Shown: positions 52,199 to 61,090, counted from the stretch's first letter. The stretch: 64,000 bases of DNA from Labilibacter marinus (GCF_001659685.2 NZ_LXYE02000002.1:1-64000), one strand, 5' to 3'. Program-made: numbers and translations. The notes: generated by a model from the sequence alone, not told the origin.

Positions 52199-52837
52199 AT
52201 GCCTAAATATATTGATCTTACATTAAATCTTGAATCTGGTATGCGCGGTGTATCAGTGGATGTGGCCCGTCGTATCGAAAAGGATGGCTGGAACGCAACC
52301 ACCTTTCATCTATATTCTCATGCAGGAACCCATATGGATGCTCCCTTGCATTTTGATAGGGATAATGGAATAAATACCATTGATGTCATTCCTGTGGAGC
52401 GCTTTTTTGTGGATAGTTACTTGATTGATGTAAGTACGATAGGAGATAAAGGTTTGATATTGCCATCGCATCTAGGGGATGTTATTGATAAGATAAAAGC
52501 TGGAGAAGGTCTTATTTTTAAAACAGGCTGGAGCCAATATGTTGGTGAGGACAAATTTAGAGATGACTTGCCTCGCATTAGCAAAGAGTTGGTGAAGTGG
52601 TGCATCGATAAAAAGGTTGGCTTGATTGGTGTTGAACCACCATCCATAGCCGATGTAAATAACCCACAGGAGCTGACCGAAATTCATGCCTTGGTGCTTG
52701 ATGCAGGAATAATGATTGTGGAAGGCTTATGTAATTTAGAAGCCATCACCCAAGAAAAAGTACACTTAGTTTCATTGCCTCTGCGCGTTAAAGGTGCCGA
52801 TGGTGCGCCTGCCAGAGTTGTTGCTATTGAAGAATAA
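52199..52837 (+). CDS. Cyclase-family metal-dependent hydrolase
   Basis: A 212-residue member of the cyclase (kynurenine formamidase/isatin hydrolase-like) family. The signature HAGTHMDAPLHF at 41-52 supplies the metal ligands His41, His45, Asp47 and His51. A further conserved-type ending lies around LVLDAGIMIVEGLCNLEAI. Family members hydrolyse amides, lactams or lactones in the cytoplasm. Here a lactone-opening role in sugar acid catabolism is plausible, but it is an inference. Its TAA stop shares one base with the ATG of the transaldolase-like gene (TAATG), so the two are translationally coupled. Confidence 0.85.
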   Translation: MPKYIDLTLNLESGMRGVSVDVARRIEKDGWNATTFHLYSHAGTHMDAPLHFDRDNGINTIDVIPVERFFVDSYLIDVSTIGDKGLILPSHLGDVIDKIKAGEGLIFKTGWSQYVGEDKFRDDLPRISKELVKWCIDKKVGLIGVEPPSIADVNNPQELTEIHALVLDAGIMIVEGLCNLEAITQEKVHLVSLPLRVKGADGAPARVVAIEE

Positions 52838-53895
52838 TGAAAAAAAATACTACTATGATTAGCGATTATTTTTACAGAGTTGGAGCCTTAACGCCAACAA
52901 AATTTTGGATTAATAATGTCACCAAAGAAGAAGCTAAAATGGCCATTGAAGCAGGCGCTTTAGGTTGTACGCAAAACCCTTCATATACCTGGAAAATGTT
53001 AACGCATCCAGAGTATGGAGATTACGCCAAAAAGGTATTAGCTGAAACGCTAAAGGAGTCTGATGATGATAATGAGGTAGCTTGTATTTTTCAGCGTAAG
53101 CTAATTGCTGAGATTGCTGAAATATTTATGCCTGTTTATGAAAAAACAAACGGAAAGCATGGGTATGTGAGTATTCAAGGTGACCCGATTCATGAACATG
53201 ATGCACAGGTTATTATTGATGAGGCGCGCAGAAATAGAGAGATAAGCCCCAATATGATGATAAAAATTCCTGCTACTAAAGCGGGAATTGAAGCCATGGA
53301 TGTATTGATTGCCGAAAATACGCCTTTAAATGCAACAGAGGTAATGGGTATGAGTCAGGCTCTTCAGTTGTGTGATATGTATAAAAGTATCACAGAAAGA
53401 ACTAAAACAAGGCCTGTGATGCTATTGTCTTTGATAACAGGAATTTATGACGAATGGTTGCAAAAAGATGTACAAGAAAAAGGAATTGAGGTTAACCCTG
53501 ATGCACTTTATCAGGCAGGTATGGTTATTGCCAAAAAAGTATATAAAACCATGCACGACCGCGGAACTGAACTTGGTTTTATTGGCGGTGGCATGCGTGG
53601 TTTACATCATTTTACAGAGATGGTTGGCGGTGATGTGAATATTACCATGAACTGGAAAGGTCATGCTGAAGAATTACTAAAATTAAATAAACCAGTAGTT
53701 TCAAGATTATTCAACCCAACGCAAGATGTTGTGCTTGAAGAGCTGTTAGCTAAACTACCAGAATTTAATAAAGCATACTTCGAAAATGGTTTAACAGTGG
53801 ATGAATACGAAGAGTATGGTCCTGTTAAATATTTTTGGGAATCTTTTGTTAGCGCATGGAAAAACGTAGTAAAAACTATCGGAGAAATGCGATAG
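52837..53895 (+). CDS. Divergent transaldolase-family protein with substituted acid residues
   Basis: A 352-residue transaldolase-fold protein. The Schiff-base lysine is kept (Lys143 in MMIKIPATKAG) and so is the TQNP motif (45-48). At the place where transaldolases have the catalytic Asp (usual pattern x-W-L-D-D-L-S) it reads FWINNVT, with Asn26/Asn27. At the place of the catalytic Glu (usual VSxEVDPR) it reads VSIQGDPI, with Gln114. The normal sugar-phosphate transfer may therefore be changed, for example to an aldolase on a non-phosphorylated acid. It starts on the stop codon of the cyclase gene and belongs to the GntR operon. A further helical extension ends the protein. Confidence 0.75.
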   Translation: MKKNTTMISDYFYRVGALTPTKFWINNVTKEEAKMAIEAGALGCTQNPSYTWKMLTHPEYGDYAKKVLAETLKESDDDNEVACIFQRKLIAEIAEIFMPVYEKTNGKHGYVSIQGDPIHEHDAQVIIDEARRNREISPNMMIKIPATKAGIEAMDVLIAENTPLNATEVMGMSQALQLCDMYKSITERTKTRPVMLLSLITGIYDEWLQKDVQEKGIEVNPDALYQAGMVIAKKVYKTMHDRGTELGFIGGGMRGLHHFTEMVGGDVNITMNWKGHAEELLKLNKPVVSRLFNPTQDVVLEELLAKLPEFNKAYFENGLTVDEYEEYGPVKYFWESFVSAWKNVVKTIGEMR

Positions 53896-54050
53896 TACCA
53901 AAATATAGATAACCATTTCTTGCTGGTATTTTAAGGTAGGAATAGTTATCCGTTGTTTTCCAAAACACAATTTACCGAAGCGATAGTTTATATGATGGTT
54001 ATTCATTGTATATTCTATCGTTTTAAAAATCTACATTTTAATCTACACTT

Positions 54051-54086
54051 AAACCAACGGTATGGTATTAATGATGCTGTTGGTTT
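54051..54086 (+). terminator. Weak hairpin between transaldolase-like gene and MFS gene
   Basis: AAACCAAC / GTTGGTTT with a 20-base loop in a 211-base gap, without a strong T-run. It may attenuate transcription into the transporter gene, or simply be chance. Confidence 0.35.
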
Positions 54087-54106
54087 TAATCCCTTAAAAT
54101 AAATCT

Positions 54107-55387
54107 ATGTTTCCCAGACGAATAATTCTGGTTATTGGAACCTTTCTGATAACCGTTCTCCTTTATGTGGATAGAGCCTGTATTGGAGCAGCAAAAGAAA
54201 ATATAAGTAGCGACTTTAACTTAACCAATCTACAATGGACGTGGGTATTGGCTATTTTCACCTTAGGTTATGCGCTTTTTCAACGTCCAGCAGGACAATT
54301 ATCAGATAAAAAAGGTCCTCGCTTTGTGATGGCATGCATCATTGGGGTTTGGTCGTTTTTAACCGCTTTAACTGGGGCAGCCTGGAATGCCATGTCTTTA
54401 TTGGTGATTCGTTTCTTATTTGGAGCAGGTGAAGCAGGAGCATTTCCTACCTTATCAAAGGTGGTGTTTAAATGGTTTCCAATTAAAGAACGTGGTATTG
54501 TACAAGGTATTAATTTCTCTGGTTCGCGACTTGGAGCTGCATTTGCTTACCCTATCGTATTTATATTAATTAGTGCCGTGGGCTGGAAATGGAGCTTTGG
54601 TGTATTTGGTATTGTTGGCGTATTGTTCGCTGTAGTATGGTGGATATTTTTTAGAGACACACCCGAAGAGATTGAAGATATTAGTGCAGAAGAAAAAAAG
54701 TATATTATTGATAATCGTCAAGAACAATCATCGGCTAAACCAAAGCCATTAGATTTTATAAAAACCATGAAATCGTCTAATTTGTGGATGGCGATGATTC
54801 AGTATATTGGGAGTAACTTTACTTTCTATTTTACATTAACCTGGATGTTCCCTTATTTGAAGGAAGCTTTAAAAGCATCGGGAACAAACACTAGTTTTTA
54901 TGCCATGGCACCTTTAATTGCTGGTGCATTAGGTAATTGGGTTTCAGGTTTTATGGTGGATAAAATGTATGCTTCAGGTCGATGGCGATGGTCTCGTAGA
55001 TTACCAGCAATGATTGGTTTCACTTTGGCTGCAATAGGTATGTTTTTAATGCCTCAGGCAGATTCTACCATGATGAAGTTATTGTTATTAAGTATTGCAA
55101 TTTTTGGGGCGGATATGACCTTAAGTCCTTCGTGGGCATTTTGTATCGATATTGGTAAAGAGCATGCCGGTTCTGTTTCTGGAACGATGAATATGGCAGG
55201 GAACTTAGGCGCTTTTGCATCTATCCTTGTATTTGGTTATTTAGCAGAATCCTTGATTTCGTCAGGATTAAATGCCAAAGAAGCGATGGCAGCTAATGAT
55301 ATGTTTTTCTATATCTGTGCAGGTTTAAGCGTACTGTCCATCATCATGTGGAGTTTTATGCGACCAAGACGAAGTATTGTTGATTAA
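54107..55387 (+). CDS. MFS transporter, anion:cation symporter (ACS) family, sugar-acid type
   Basis: A 426-residue transporter with 12 predicted helices in two halves, separated by a cytoplasmic loop around residues 195-225. The first-helix DRACIGAAKENISSDFNLTNLQW segment, the GYALFQRPAGQLSDKKGPR loop and the RFLFGAGEAGAFPTLSKVVFKWFP stretch match the GudP/ExuT-like hexuronate and aldarate transporters. It is therefore likely to import a sugar acid by cation symport. It lies 211 bases after the transaldolase-like gene and 12 bases before the Gfo/Idh/MocA gene. Confidence 0.88.
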   Translation: MFPRRIILVIGTFLITVLLYVDRACIGAAKENISSDFNLTNLQWTWVLAIFTLGYALFQRPAGQLSDKKGPRFVMACIIGVWSFLTALTGAAWNAMSLLVIRFLFGAGEAGAFPTLSKVVFKWFPIKERGIVQGINFSGSRLGAAFAYPIVFILISAVGWKWSFGVFGIVGVLFAVVWWIFFRDTPEEIEDISAEEKKYIIDNRQEQSSAKPKPLDFIKTMKSSNLWMAMIQYIGSNFTFYFTLTWMFPYLKEALKASGTNTSFYAMAPLIAGALGNWVSGFMVDKMYASGRWRWSRRLPAMIGFTLAAIGMFLMPQADSTMMKLLLLSIAIFGADMTLSPSWAFCIDIGKEHAGSVSGTMNMAGNLGAFASILVFGYLAESLISSGLNAKEAMAANDMFFYICAGLSVLSIIMWSFMRPRRSIVD

Positions 55388-55399
55388 AAAAGAGTTAGT

Positions 55400-56422
55400 A
55401 TGAAGAAATATAAAGGAGTTGCTATAGGAGCAGGTTATTTTAGTGGTTTTCAGTACGAAGCTTGGCAACGGATGCCAGAAGTTGATTTGGTTGCTATGAG
55501 CAACAGAAACGAAGATCGTGCGAAGCCAATTATGGAAAAATATGAGGTAGCTCGTCATTATACCGATTGGAAAAAAATGATAGATGAGGAGAAGCCTGAT
55601 TTTGTAGACATCATTACGCCTCCAGAAACACACTTGGAAATGGTGACTTATGCTGCCAATAAAGGGGTGGATATCATTTGTCAGAAACCATTGGCGCCTA
55701 CTTTTGAAGAAGCCGTTGAGGTTGTTGAAGTAGCTAAGAAGGCAGGTGTTCGTTTTATGGTGCACGAAAATTTTAGGTTTCAGCCTTGGCACCGCGAAAT
55801 CCGTCAGCTCATCGATCAGGATGAGATAGGTCAAGTGCATAGTCTGTTTTTCCGTTCCAGAATGGGTGATGGATGGGGAGAAGATGCTTATTTAGCGCGT
55901 CAGCCTTACTTTAGAGATTATCCAAAGTTGTTGATTTACGAAACAGGTATTCATTTTATAGATACTTTCCGATATCATGCAGGTGAGGTAAAAGAGGTGT
56001 TTGCTAAATTGCGACGCTTAAATTCTGTGATTAAAGGTGAGGATAGAGGTATGGTTCAGTTGTTTTTTGAAAAAGGAACCTGGGCCACCTGGGATGCAAA
56101 CCGTTTTAATGAACCTAATTTTGAGAATTCGAGATATACTTTTGGTCACTATTTAGTAGAGGGAGAGAAGGGAGCTATTCGTCTTTATCCCGATGGTAAA
56201 ATAACCATTCAAAAGTTGGGTGAAAAGGAAGTGGAGAGAGAATATAAACATGTAAACAATGGTTTTGCAGGTGATTGTTGTTACATCACGCAACGTCATT
56301 TTGTAGATTGCTTGATAGATGGTTCCGAATTTGAAACCAATGGCGATGATTATTTAAGAAGCTTAAAAGTTCAAGAGGCCGTATACGAATCGGCGGATAC
56401 AGGAACCTTAGTTCAGTTATAA
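55400..56422 (+). CDS. Gfo/Idh/MocA-family oxidoreductase
   Basis: NAD(P)-dependent sugar oxidoreductase of 340 residues. The N-terminal Rossmann domain begins with IGAGYFSGF, a degenerate Gly-x-Gly motif. The family's EKP motif appears as CQKPLAPTFEEA (about 94-105) with the catalytic lysine. The C-terminal alpha/beta domain includes HENFRFQPWHREIR and the YETGIHFIDTFRYHAG segment with a probable catalytic His. These enzymes oxidise or reduce sugar hydroxyl groups. As last gene of the GntR operon it probably acts on the imported sugar acid or its lactone. The hairpin at 56430 ends the operon. Confidence 0.87.
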   Translation: MKKYKGVAIGAGYFSGFQYEAWQRMPEVDLVAMSNRNEDRAKPIMEKYEVARHYTDWKKMIDEEKPDFVDIITPPETHLEMVTYAANKGVDIICQKPLAPTFEEAVEVVEVAKKAGVRFMVHENFRFQPWHREIRQLIDQDEIGQVHSLFFRSRMGDGWGEDAYLARQPYFRDYPKLLIYETGIHFIDTFRYHAGEVKEVFAKLRRLNSVIKGEDRGMVQLFFEKGTWATWDANRFNEPNFENSRYTFGHYLVEGEKGAIRLYPDGKITIQKLGEKEVEREYKHVNNGFAGDCCYITQRHFVDCLIDGSEFETNGDDYLRSLKVQEAVYESADTGTLVQL

Positions 56423-56429
56423 AAGATAT

Positions 56430-56467
56430 ATAAGGGTGGGTAGCAATATCAACCCTTATTTTTTTTT
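56430..56467 (+). terminator. Terminator of the GntR operon
   Basis: Stem ATAAGGGT / ACCCTTAT followed by eight T. It overlaps the last codons of the convergent kinase gene. Confidence 0.8.
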
Positions 56468-58107
56468 ACTGGCAACTCTATTGTAAATTTAGATCCTTCG
56501 TTGGGAGAGGAGCTTAAAGAAATCTTACCGCCCATAATTTGTAATAAACCTTTTGAGATAGATAATCCCAATCCAGTACCTTTTATTTTGTTGACTATCT
56601 TGGTATTGCCCTGATTAAAACGATCAAATATAATTTCGTGAAGGTCTTCCGAGATACCAATGCCAGTATCCAGTACACTTATTGACAAATAGTCCTTCTC
56701 TAATTGGGCTTTAATGGTAATCACCCCGTGTTCGGTAAATTTAATGGCGTTCGAAATAAGGTTGCTTAATATCTGAAATAACTTGGTTGAATCCTGAAGA
56801 ATAGTAAAGTCTTCAGATAAAGCAGATTCAATTTCTAATTTTAACGCCTTTTCTTTGGCTTCAGCTTCAAATAACTGTTTGGCACTATTCAGTAACTCGT
56901 GCACATTAACTTGCGTTTGATGTAGTTCAACTTGCCCAGATTCTATTTTAGAAATATCTATAATATCATTTACAATAGCCAGTAGTTTTTGTCCGCTCAC
57001 ATTAATCACATTCACATAGTGGTTTCGGTCTTCATCGCTCAGTAATGGCTCTTTTAATAACTGACCAAAACCTAGAATTCCATTCATAGGAGTGCGTATT
57101 TCGTGGCTCATATTGGCTAAAAAGGCACTCTTTAAACGATCGGATTGTTCTGCTCTTTCCTTGGCAGTAACAAGTTCTTTTTCTATGCTTTTAAAATCGC
57201 TTATATCTTCGTAGGTACCCAATACTCCAAATACTTGATTGTTATCATCTACCAAAGGAACCTTATTGGTTCTAAGCCATCTTAATGCATCACTTTTGCT
57301 ATCGTTTTGTGGTTCCTCATAACTTAATTTAGAAATGCCACTCTGCATTACTTGGTTGTCGTCATTTTGGTATATTTTAGCAATACTATCGCTAAAAAGG
57401 TCAGTATCAAATTTGCCCACCACTTCATTCGAATGACTTCTGCCAGCATCTTGTGCAAAATTTTTATTGCAGCCCAAATATTGCGATTGGGTATCTTTCC
57501 AAAAAACACGAACGGGAATATGGTCAAGAACTAACTGTAACATGTTATTAGCAGCTTTTAGCTCTTTCTCTTTTTGCATCAACTTTACGTTGGATTGATA
57601 TACATGATCAAAGCTTTCGGAAAGCTGCTCGTTAGTTACCGTCAGTTCTTCGTTTTGGGCTTGAATCTCTTCTGTTTGTTCTTGCAGTCTTATCTCGTAA
57701 TCGGCTACCTCGGTATGTTCTCTTACAATAATAGTGATAAGATTTTCCTCCGAGGAAAAAGCTTTAAGGTAGACGGATTGTTTAATTGCTTCGTAATTCA
57801 CCAGCTTTTCTATGCTGTATTCCGACCTTAAAACCAATGCGATATCGATGGAATCGAATAAACCTTTCAGTTCCGGTTGTAAACCTGATAATAAACCATT
57901 TTTTAACTGGCCTGATGTCCTTAGTATTGTTTCCAAGTGATTATTGGTTTCTTCTACCCAGTAATCGTTGGGATGCTTGTCTTTATCTACTCGCACAAGT
58001 AAATAACCCATTTTTAGTTGGTCGAAGGTTTTTAAATAATGCGTTGCTGCCGTAGCTGTGTTTTGTTGACTAAGGTTTGTAGACATACGATGCATAAATT
58101 TTGGCAA
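56449..58107 (-). CDS. Soluble PAS-domain sensor histidine kinase
   Basis: Cytoplasmic kinase of 552 residues with no membrane segment. An N-terminal PAS-like domain (about 16-130) precedes a coiled coil (about 135-195, RLQEQTEEIQAQNEELTVTN). A second PAS domain follows (about 195-305, PVRVFWKDTQSQYLGCNKNF, then LGTYEDISDFK). The kinase core has H-box NMSHEIRTP (His near 334), N-box LSNLISNAIKFTEH and G-boxes VLDTGIGI and GTGLGLSI. Three Met codons in the first eight residues leave the start uncertain (58107, 58095 or 58086). No receiver domain or partner regulator is adjacent, so its output is unknown. Confidence 0.9.
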   Translation of the reverse strand: MPKFMHRMSTNLSQQNTATAATHYLKTFDQLKMGYLLVRVDKDKHPNDYWVEETNNHLETILRTSGQLKNGLLSGLQPELKGLFDSIDIALVLRSEYSIEKLVNYEAIKQSVYLKAFSSEENLITIIVREHTEVADYEIRLQEQTEEIQAQNEELTVTNEQLSESFDHVYQSNVKLMQKEKELKAANNMLQLVLDHIPVRVFWKDTQSQYLGCNKNFAQDAGRSHSNEVVGKFDTDLFSDSIAKIYQNDDNQVMQSGISKLSYEEPQNDSKSDALRWLRTNKVPLVDDNNQVFGVLGTYEDISDFKSIEKELVTAKERAEQSDRLKSAFLANMSHEIRTPMNGILGFGQLLKEPLLSDEDRNHYVNVINVSGQKLLAIVNDIIDISKIESGQVELHQTQVNVHELLNSAKQLFEAEAKEKALKLEIESALSEDFTILQDSTKLFQILSNLISNAIKFTEHGVITIKAQLEKDYLSISVLDTGIGISEDLHEIIFDRFNQGNTKIVNKIKGTGLGLSISKGLLQIMGGKISLSSSPNEGSKFTIELPVKKNKG

Positions 58108-58142
58108 GTGGCAAAAGTAACTTCTTTAAAGAGAAGCCAAGT

Positions 58143-58169
58143 AAAAAAAAAGTCGCCAAACAGGCGACT
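58143..58169 (-). terminator. Terminator downstream of ndk
   Basis: On the reverse strand AGTCGCC / GGCGACT with a 5-base loop, followed by eight T. It ends the ndk transcript. Confidence 0.9.
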
Positions 58170-58188
58170 ATCATTAATTCATCTAAGG

Positions 58189-58608
58189 TTAAAGTCTTTC
58201 TCTTTTACTAAAGAAAAAATCGCATTCTCTATCTGCACTTTCATCACTATCCGATCCGTGAATGGCGTTGTGTGATTTATCTGTGGCAAACATTTTTCTA
58301 ATGGTGCCTTCCTTGGCATCATTGGGGTCGGTAGCTCCAATTAAAAAACGAAAGTCTTCCACTGCATTTTCTTTTTCTAATATAGCTGCTGTAACTGGTC
58401 CTGAGGACATAAAATCAGTTAAGTCACCGTAAAAAGGCTTGCCTTTGTGTTCTTCGTAAAAAATCTCGGCATCACGCTTATCTAATTTAAGCGTTTTAAT
58501 GGCCGCAAATCTATATCCCGATTCTTCAATTTTATGAAGTATAGCTCCCAGATTCCCATTTTTTACCGCAAATGGTTTTATAATTGTTAAAGTTTTATTT
58601 CCAGCCAT
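58189..58608 (-). CDS. ndk: Nucleoside diphosphate kinase
   Basis: The 139-residue length is normal for Ndk. The N-terminal TLTIIKPFAVKNG contains Lys11 and the active-site phospho-histidine is His117 in HNAIHGSDSDESA. The enzyme transfers the gamma-phosphate of NTPs to NDPs in the cytoplasm. It is monocistronic, has a good terminator, and is divergent from the NrnA-like gene across about 175 bases. This is a housekeeping gene; no unusual feature was seen. Confidence 0.97.
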   Translation of the reverse strand: MAGNKTLTIIKPFAVKNGNLGAILHKIEESGYRFAAIKTLKLDKRDAEIFYEEHKGKPFYGDLTDFMSSGPVTAAILEKENAVEDFRFLIGATDPNDAKEGTIRKMFATDKSHNAIHGSDSDESADRECDFFFSKRERL

Positions 58609-58758
58609 ATGTATTGTTTTTTGTAGTATTAGTTAAATCAACATCTTAACATGTCAAAAGCTAAGATGTTTAAGAATGATGCTTATTATTTATTCTAATT
58701 GTTATGGTTAATATTAATAATAATTTAAAGTAAGTCAAAATGGGTAGATTGAATTTCT

Positions 58759-58766
58759 TAACTTTG
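58759..58766 (+). promoter_or_regulatory. -7 promoter element TAACTTTG upstream of nrnA
   Basis: Exact TAnnTTTG, 18 bases before the start codon. No clear -33 element. Confidence 0.5.
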
Positions 58767-58784
58767 ATTTTTCAAAAGTAGAAT

Positions 58785-59810
58785 ATGATAGATAGTTTTA
58801 AAACGGACGAATTAAAAAAGTTAATCGAGTTATCACAAAATATAGTCATTGTGCCTCACCTAAATCCCGATGGTGATGCCATGGGTTCATCCTTAGGTTT
58901 ATTGCATGTGCTAGAAGGTTTAAAAAAGCAAGTTCAGGTGGTTAGCCCTTCTGCTTATCCTAAGTTTTTGTCTTGGATGAAAGGTTCTGGAGGAGCTATA
59001 AACTATGAGGAGGAAAAATCAAAAGCTGAGGAAACCTTTCGTAAAGCTGACCTTTTAATATTTGTAGATTTTAATAGCCTGAAAAGAGTGGGGGAGATGC
59101 AGGAATTAATCGCCTCTTTATCTATTAAAAAGGTAATGATTGATCATCATCCATACCCTGAGAATATTGCAGATATCATGATATCAGTACCTGAATCGTC
59201 TTCTACTTGCGAATTGGCCTATCATGTGATTAATCAATTGGGTTGGAACGAATATGTTTCGGCAGATGCTGCAGAGTGTTTTTACACAGGTATTATGACG
59301 GACACGGGTTCCTTGAGTTATAATTCATCTAATCCGGAAACCTATCGTATGGTAGCTGGTTTGTTGGAAAAGGATATTGATAAAGATAAGATTCATCAAT
59401 TGGTGTTTCATAGTAATTCCTTTAGCAGGATGAAATTATTGGGACATGTACTTGGCCAGAAGATGATATTGATGGAGGACCAAGGTGCTGCATATATGTG
59501 CCTAAGTGCCGAAGAATTAACAGAATTTGGTTTTCAACCCGGAGATACAGAAGGCTTTGTAAATTACCCATTGGGTATTGAAGGAATTAATATCTCGGCT
59601 TTCTTCATGGAAAAGGATGGCATTATTAAATGCTCTTTCCGTTCACGCGGTGATTTTCCTGTGAATAAGTTTTCAGAGATGAACTTTTCCGGAGGAGGTC
59701 ATAGAAATGCTGCGGGAGGAATGTCAGAATTGCCATTAGTGGAGGCTGTACAAAAGTATAAAAACGAATTACCAAAGTTTTACCAAAAATATTTAAAGGA
59801 TGCCCTATAA
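58785..59810 (+). CDS. nrnA: DHH/DHHA1 phosphoesterase, NrnA-like oligoribonuclease/pAp phosphatase
   Basis: Protein of 341 residues. The DHH domain has His25, Asp29 and Asp31 in VPHLNPDGDAMGS, Asp95 in IFVDFN and the DHH triad at 120-122. The DHHA1 domain ends with the substrate-binding GGGHRNAAGG (about 314-323). NrnA degrades short oligoribonucleotides and dephosphorylates pAp in the cytoplasm. The 3' end overlaps the next lipoprotein gene by 11 bases. DHH proteins also include c-di-AMP phosphodiesterases, but the length and motif spacing fit the NrnA group. Confidence 0.9.
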   Translation: MIDSFKTDELKKLIELSQNIVIVPHLNPDGDAMGSSLGLLHVLEGLKKQVQVVSPSAYPKFLSWMKGSGGAINYEEEKSKAEETFRKADLLIFVDFNSLKRVGEMQELIASLSIKKVMIDHHPYPENIADIMISVPESSSTCELAYHVINQLGWNEYVSADAAECFYTGIMTDTGSLSYNSSNPETYRMVAGLLEKDIDKDKIHQLVFHSNSFSRMKLLGHVLGQKMILMEDQGAAYMCLSAEELTEFGFQPGDTEGFVNYPLGIEGINISAFFMEKDGIIKCSFRSRGDFPVNKFSEMNFSGGGHRNAAGGMSELPLVEAVQKYKNELPKFYQKYLKDAL

Positions 59811-60327
59811 GTTATTAGTACAAGTTTTAGTGCTTGTTTTATTGGTGAGTTGCAAAATACAGAGTAACGAAAAGCCACAAACCAGAAAAGTAACTTCTGA
59901 AGAACTGATTTCTGTAAATAGATATATGGTTGGTCAGGATGCATCTGCTATTAAAGATTACGTAGAAAGAAACGATCTTAAGATGATTGAGACGAACACG
60001 GGTCTTTGGTATGAAATAAATGAAAATGGAGCGGGTGATTTTGTGCAAAAGAAGGATGTAGTAAAAATAGCCTACGAAGTATCATTATTAGATGGTACAA
60101 CTTGTTACTCATCCGATTCATTAGGCTTGCAATCGTTTAAAGTAGGACAAGGTGGCGTTGTTTCTGGCTTAGAAGAAGGTATTTTGTTATTGCAAAAAGG
60201 AACTAAAGCTACTTTTATTATGCCTCCGCATAGAGCGCATGGATTAGTCGGTGACGATGATAAAGTACCTGGGAGGTCTATTTTAATATATAAAGTAGAG
60301 TTGATTGATCTTAAAAAGAATAAATAA
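59800..60327 (+). CDS. GldI-like FKBP-type peptidyl-prolyl isomerase lipoprotein
   Basis: Lipoprotein of 175 residues (lipobox LVSC, Cys18) with a single FKBP domain (about 65-172). It includes KKDVVKIAYEVSLLDGT, VGQGGVVSGLEEGILLLQKGTKATFIMPP and the final SILIYKVELIDL. It is similar to gliding-motility protein GldI of Bacteroidota, a periplasmic folding helper associated with T9SS and gliding. Its start codon lies within the end of the nrnA gene, so they are cotranscribed. The presence of a T9SS cargo elsewhere in the window is consistent with this role, but GldI identity needs comparison with the real family. Confidence 0.8.
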   Translation: MPYKLLVQVLVLVLLVSCKIQSNEKPQTRKVTSEELISVNRYMVGQDASAIKDYVERNDLKMIETNTGLWYEINENGAGDFVQKKDVVKIAYEVSLLDGTTCYSSDSLGLQSFKVGQGGVVSGLEEGILLLQKGTKATFIMPPHRAHGLVGDDDKVPGRSILIYKVELIDLKKNK

Positions 60328-60400
60328 GTGCAGAGTATTTTTGATGGATTATAATAAAACATTTACTTTGCGCTATTAATAAAAAAATAGAGATAAACGG

Positions 60401-60958
60401 ATGACCAAAATATTTATACGAGTTTTTGCCTTATTACTTATCATTGTTGCCATCAGCTGCGAAAAAAACAGAATTGATAGTCCTAGACAGCTGCAAGAAA
60501 AGGAATTTAAATTGTTAAATGAGTTTTTAGAGGTGGTTCCTCATGATAGTATTAATCCTGAAGGATTAACGGTAAGAGACATGTGGACTAAAAATGCGGT
60601 AGATACAATAGATCAGGTTGGTGAAGAAGGTATCCTTTACTTTGAAAATGTAACTGGCTCTGGAAAAGTATTAGAAGTTGGAAAAGAAGTTGGATATAGA
60701 TATATAAGATCAGTAATTTATACAGATAGTATTGGAGAACCTAATTGGGGTGCTATCTCTTCTAACTATTATGAAGTTAATCCTCAGACTCATGTTATTG
60801 GCGATGCTTCGGACAATAGTGTGCCAGCAGGAGTTAGACAAGCTCTTATTTATATGCGTAAATATGGAAAATCAAGAGTTATAGTTCCTTCTACACAGGG
60901 TGGAGGTAATTATGAAACATCGATTTATGATCTGGAAGTTACCTATGCTGCCAATTAA
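60401..60958 (+). CDS. Lipoprotein with degenerate FKBP-like domain (DUF4827-like)
   Basis: Lipoprotein of 185 residues with lipobox IVAISC (Cys20). The rest resembles an FKBP fold (KVLEVGKEVGYRYIRSVIYTD, VPAGVRQALIYMRKYGKSRVIVPS, then SIYDLEVTY), but the usual active-site aromatic residues are not clear. This matches the DUF4827-type lipoproteins found beside GldI-like genes. It follows the GldI-like gene after 73 bases and ends at a terminator, so it probably belongs to the nrnA operon. It is likely a periplasmic folding helper or structural paralogue without isomerase activity. Confidence 0.75.
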   Translation: MTKIFIRVFALLLIIVAISCEKNRIDSPRQLQEKEFKLLNEFLEVVPHDSINPEGLTVRDMWTKNAVDTIDQVGEEGILYFENVTGSGKVLEVGKEVGYRYIRSVIYTDSIGEPNWGAISSNYYEVNPQTHVIGDASDNSVPAGVRQALIYMRKYGKSRVIVPSTQGGGNYETSIYDLEVTYAAN

Positions 60959-60980
60959 GGCGTTTTCATAAAAAATATAT

Positions 60981-61015
60981 AAATCATCAACCTTTTAAAG
61001 TTGGTGATTTTTTTT
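60981..61015 (+). terminator. Terminator of the nrnA-FKBP operon
   Basis: 11-bp stem AAATCATCAAC / GTTGGTGATTT (one G-T pair) with an 8-base loop and an eight-T tail. Confidence 0.9.
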
Positions 61016-61090
61016 GCGCTTAATTGTAGATGGTATTATACCCTTAGTACACTGCTGGGGTATTAGCCTACATCTTACCACATTCCTATC

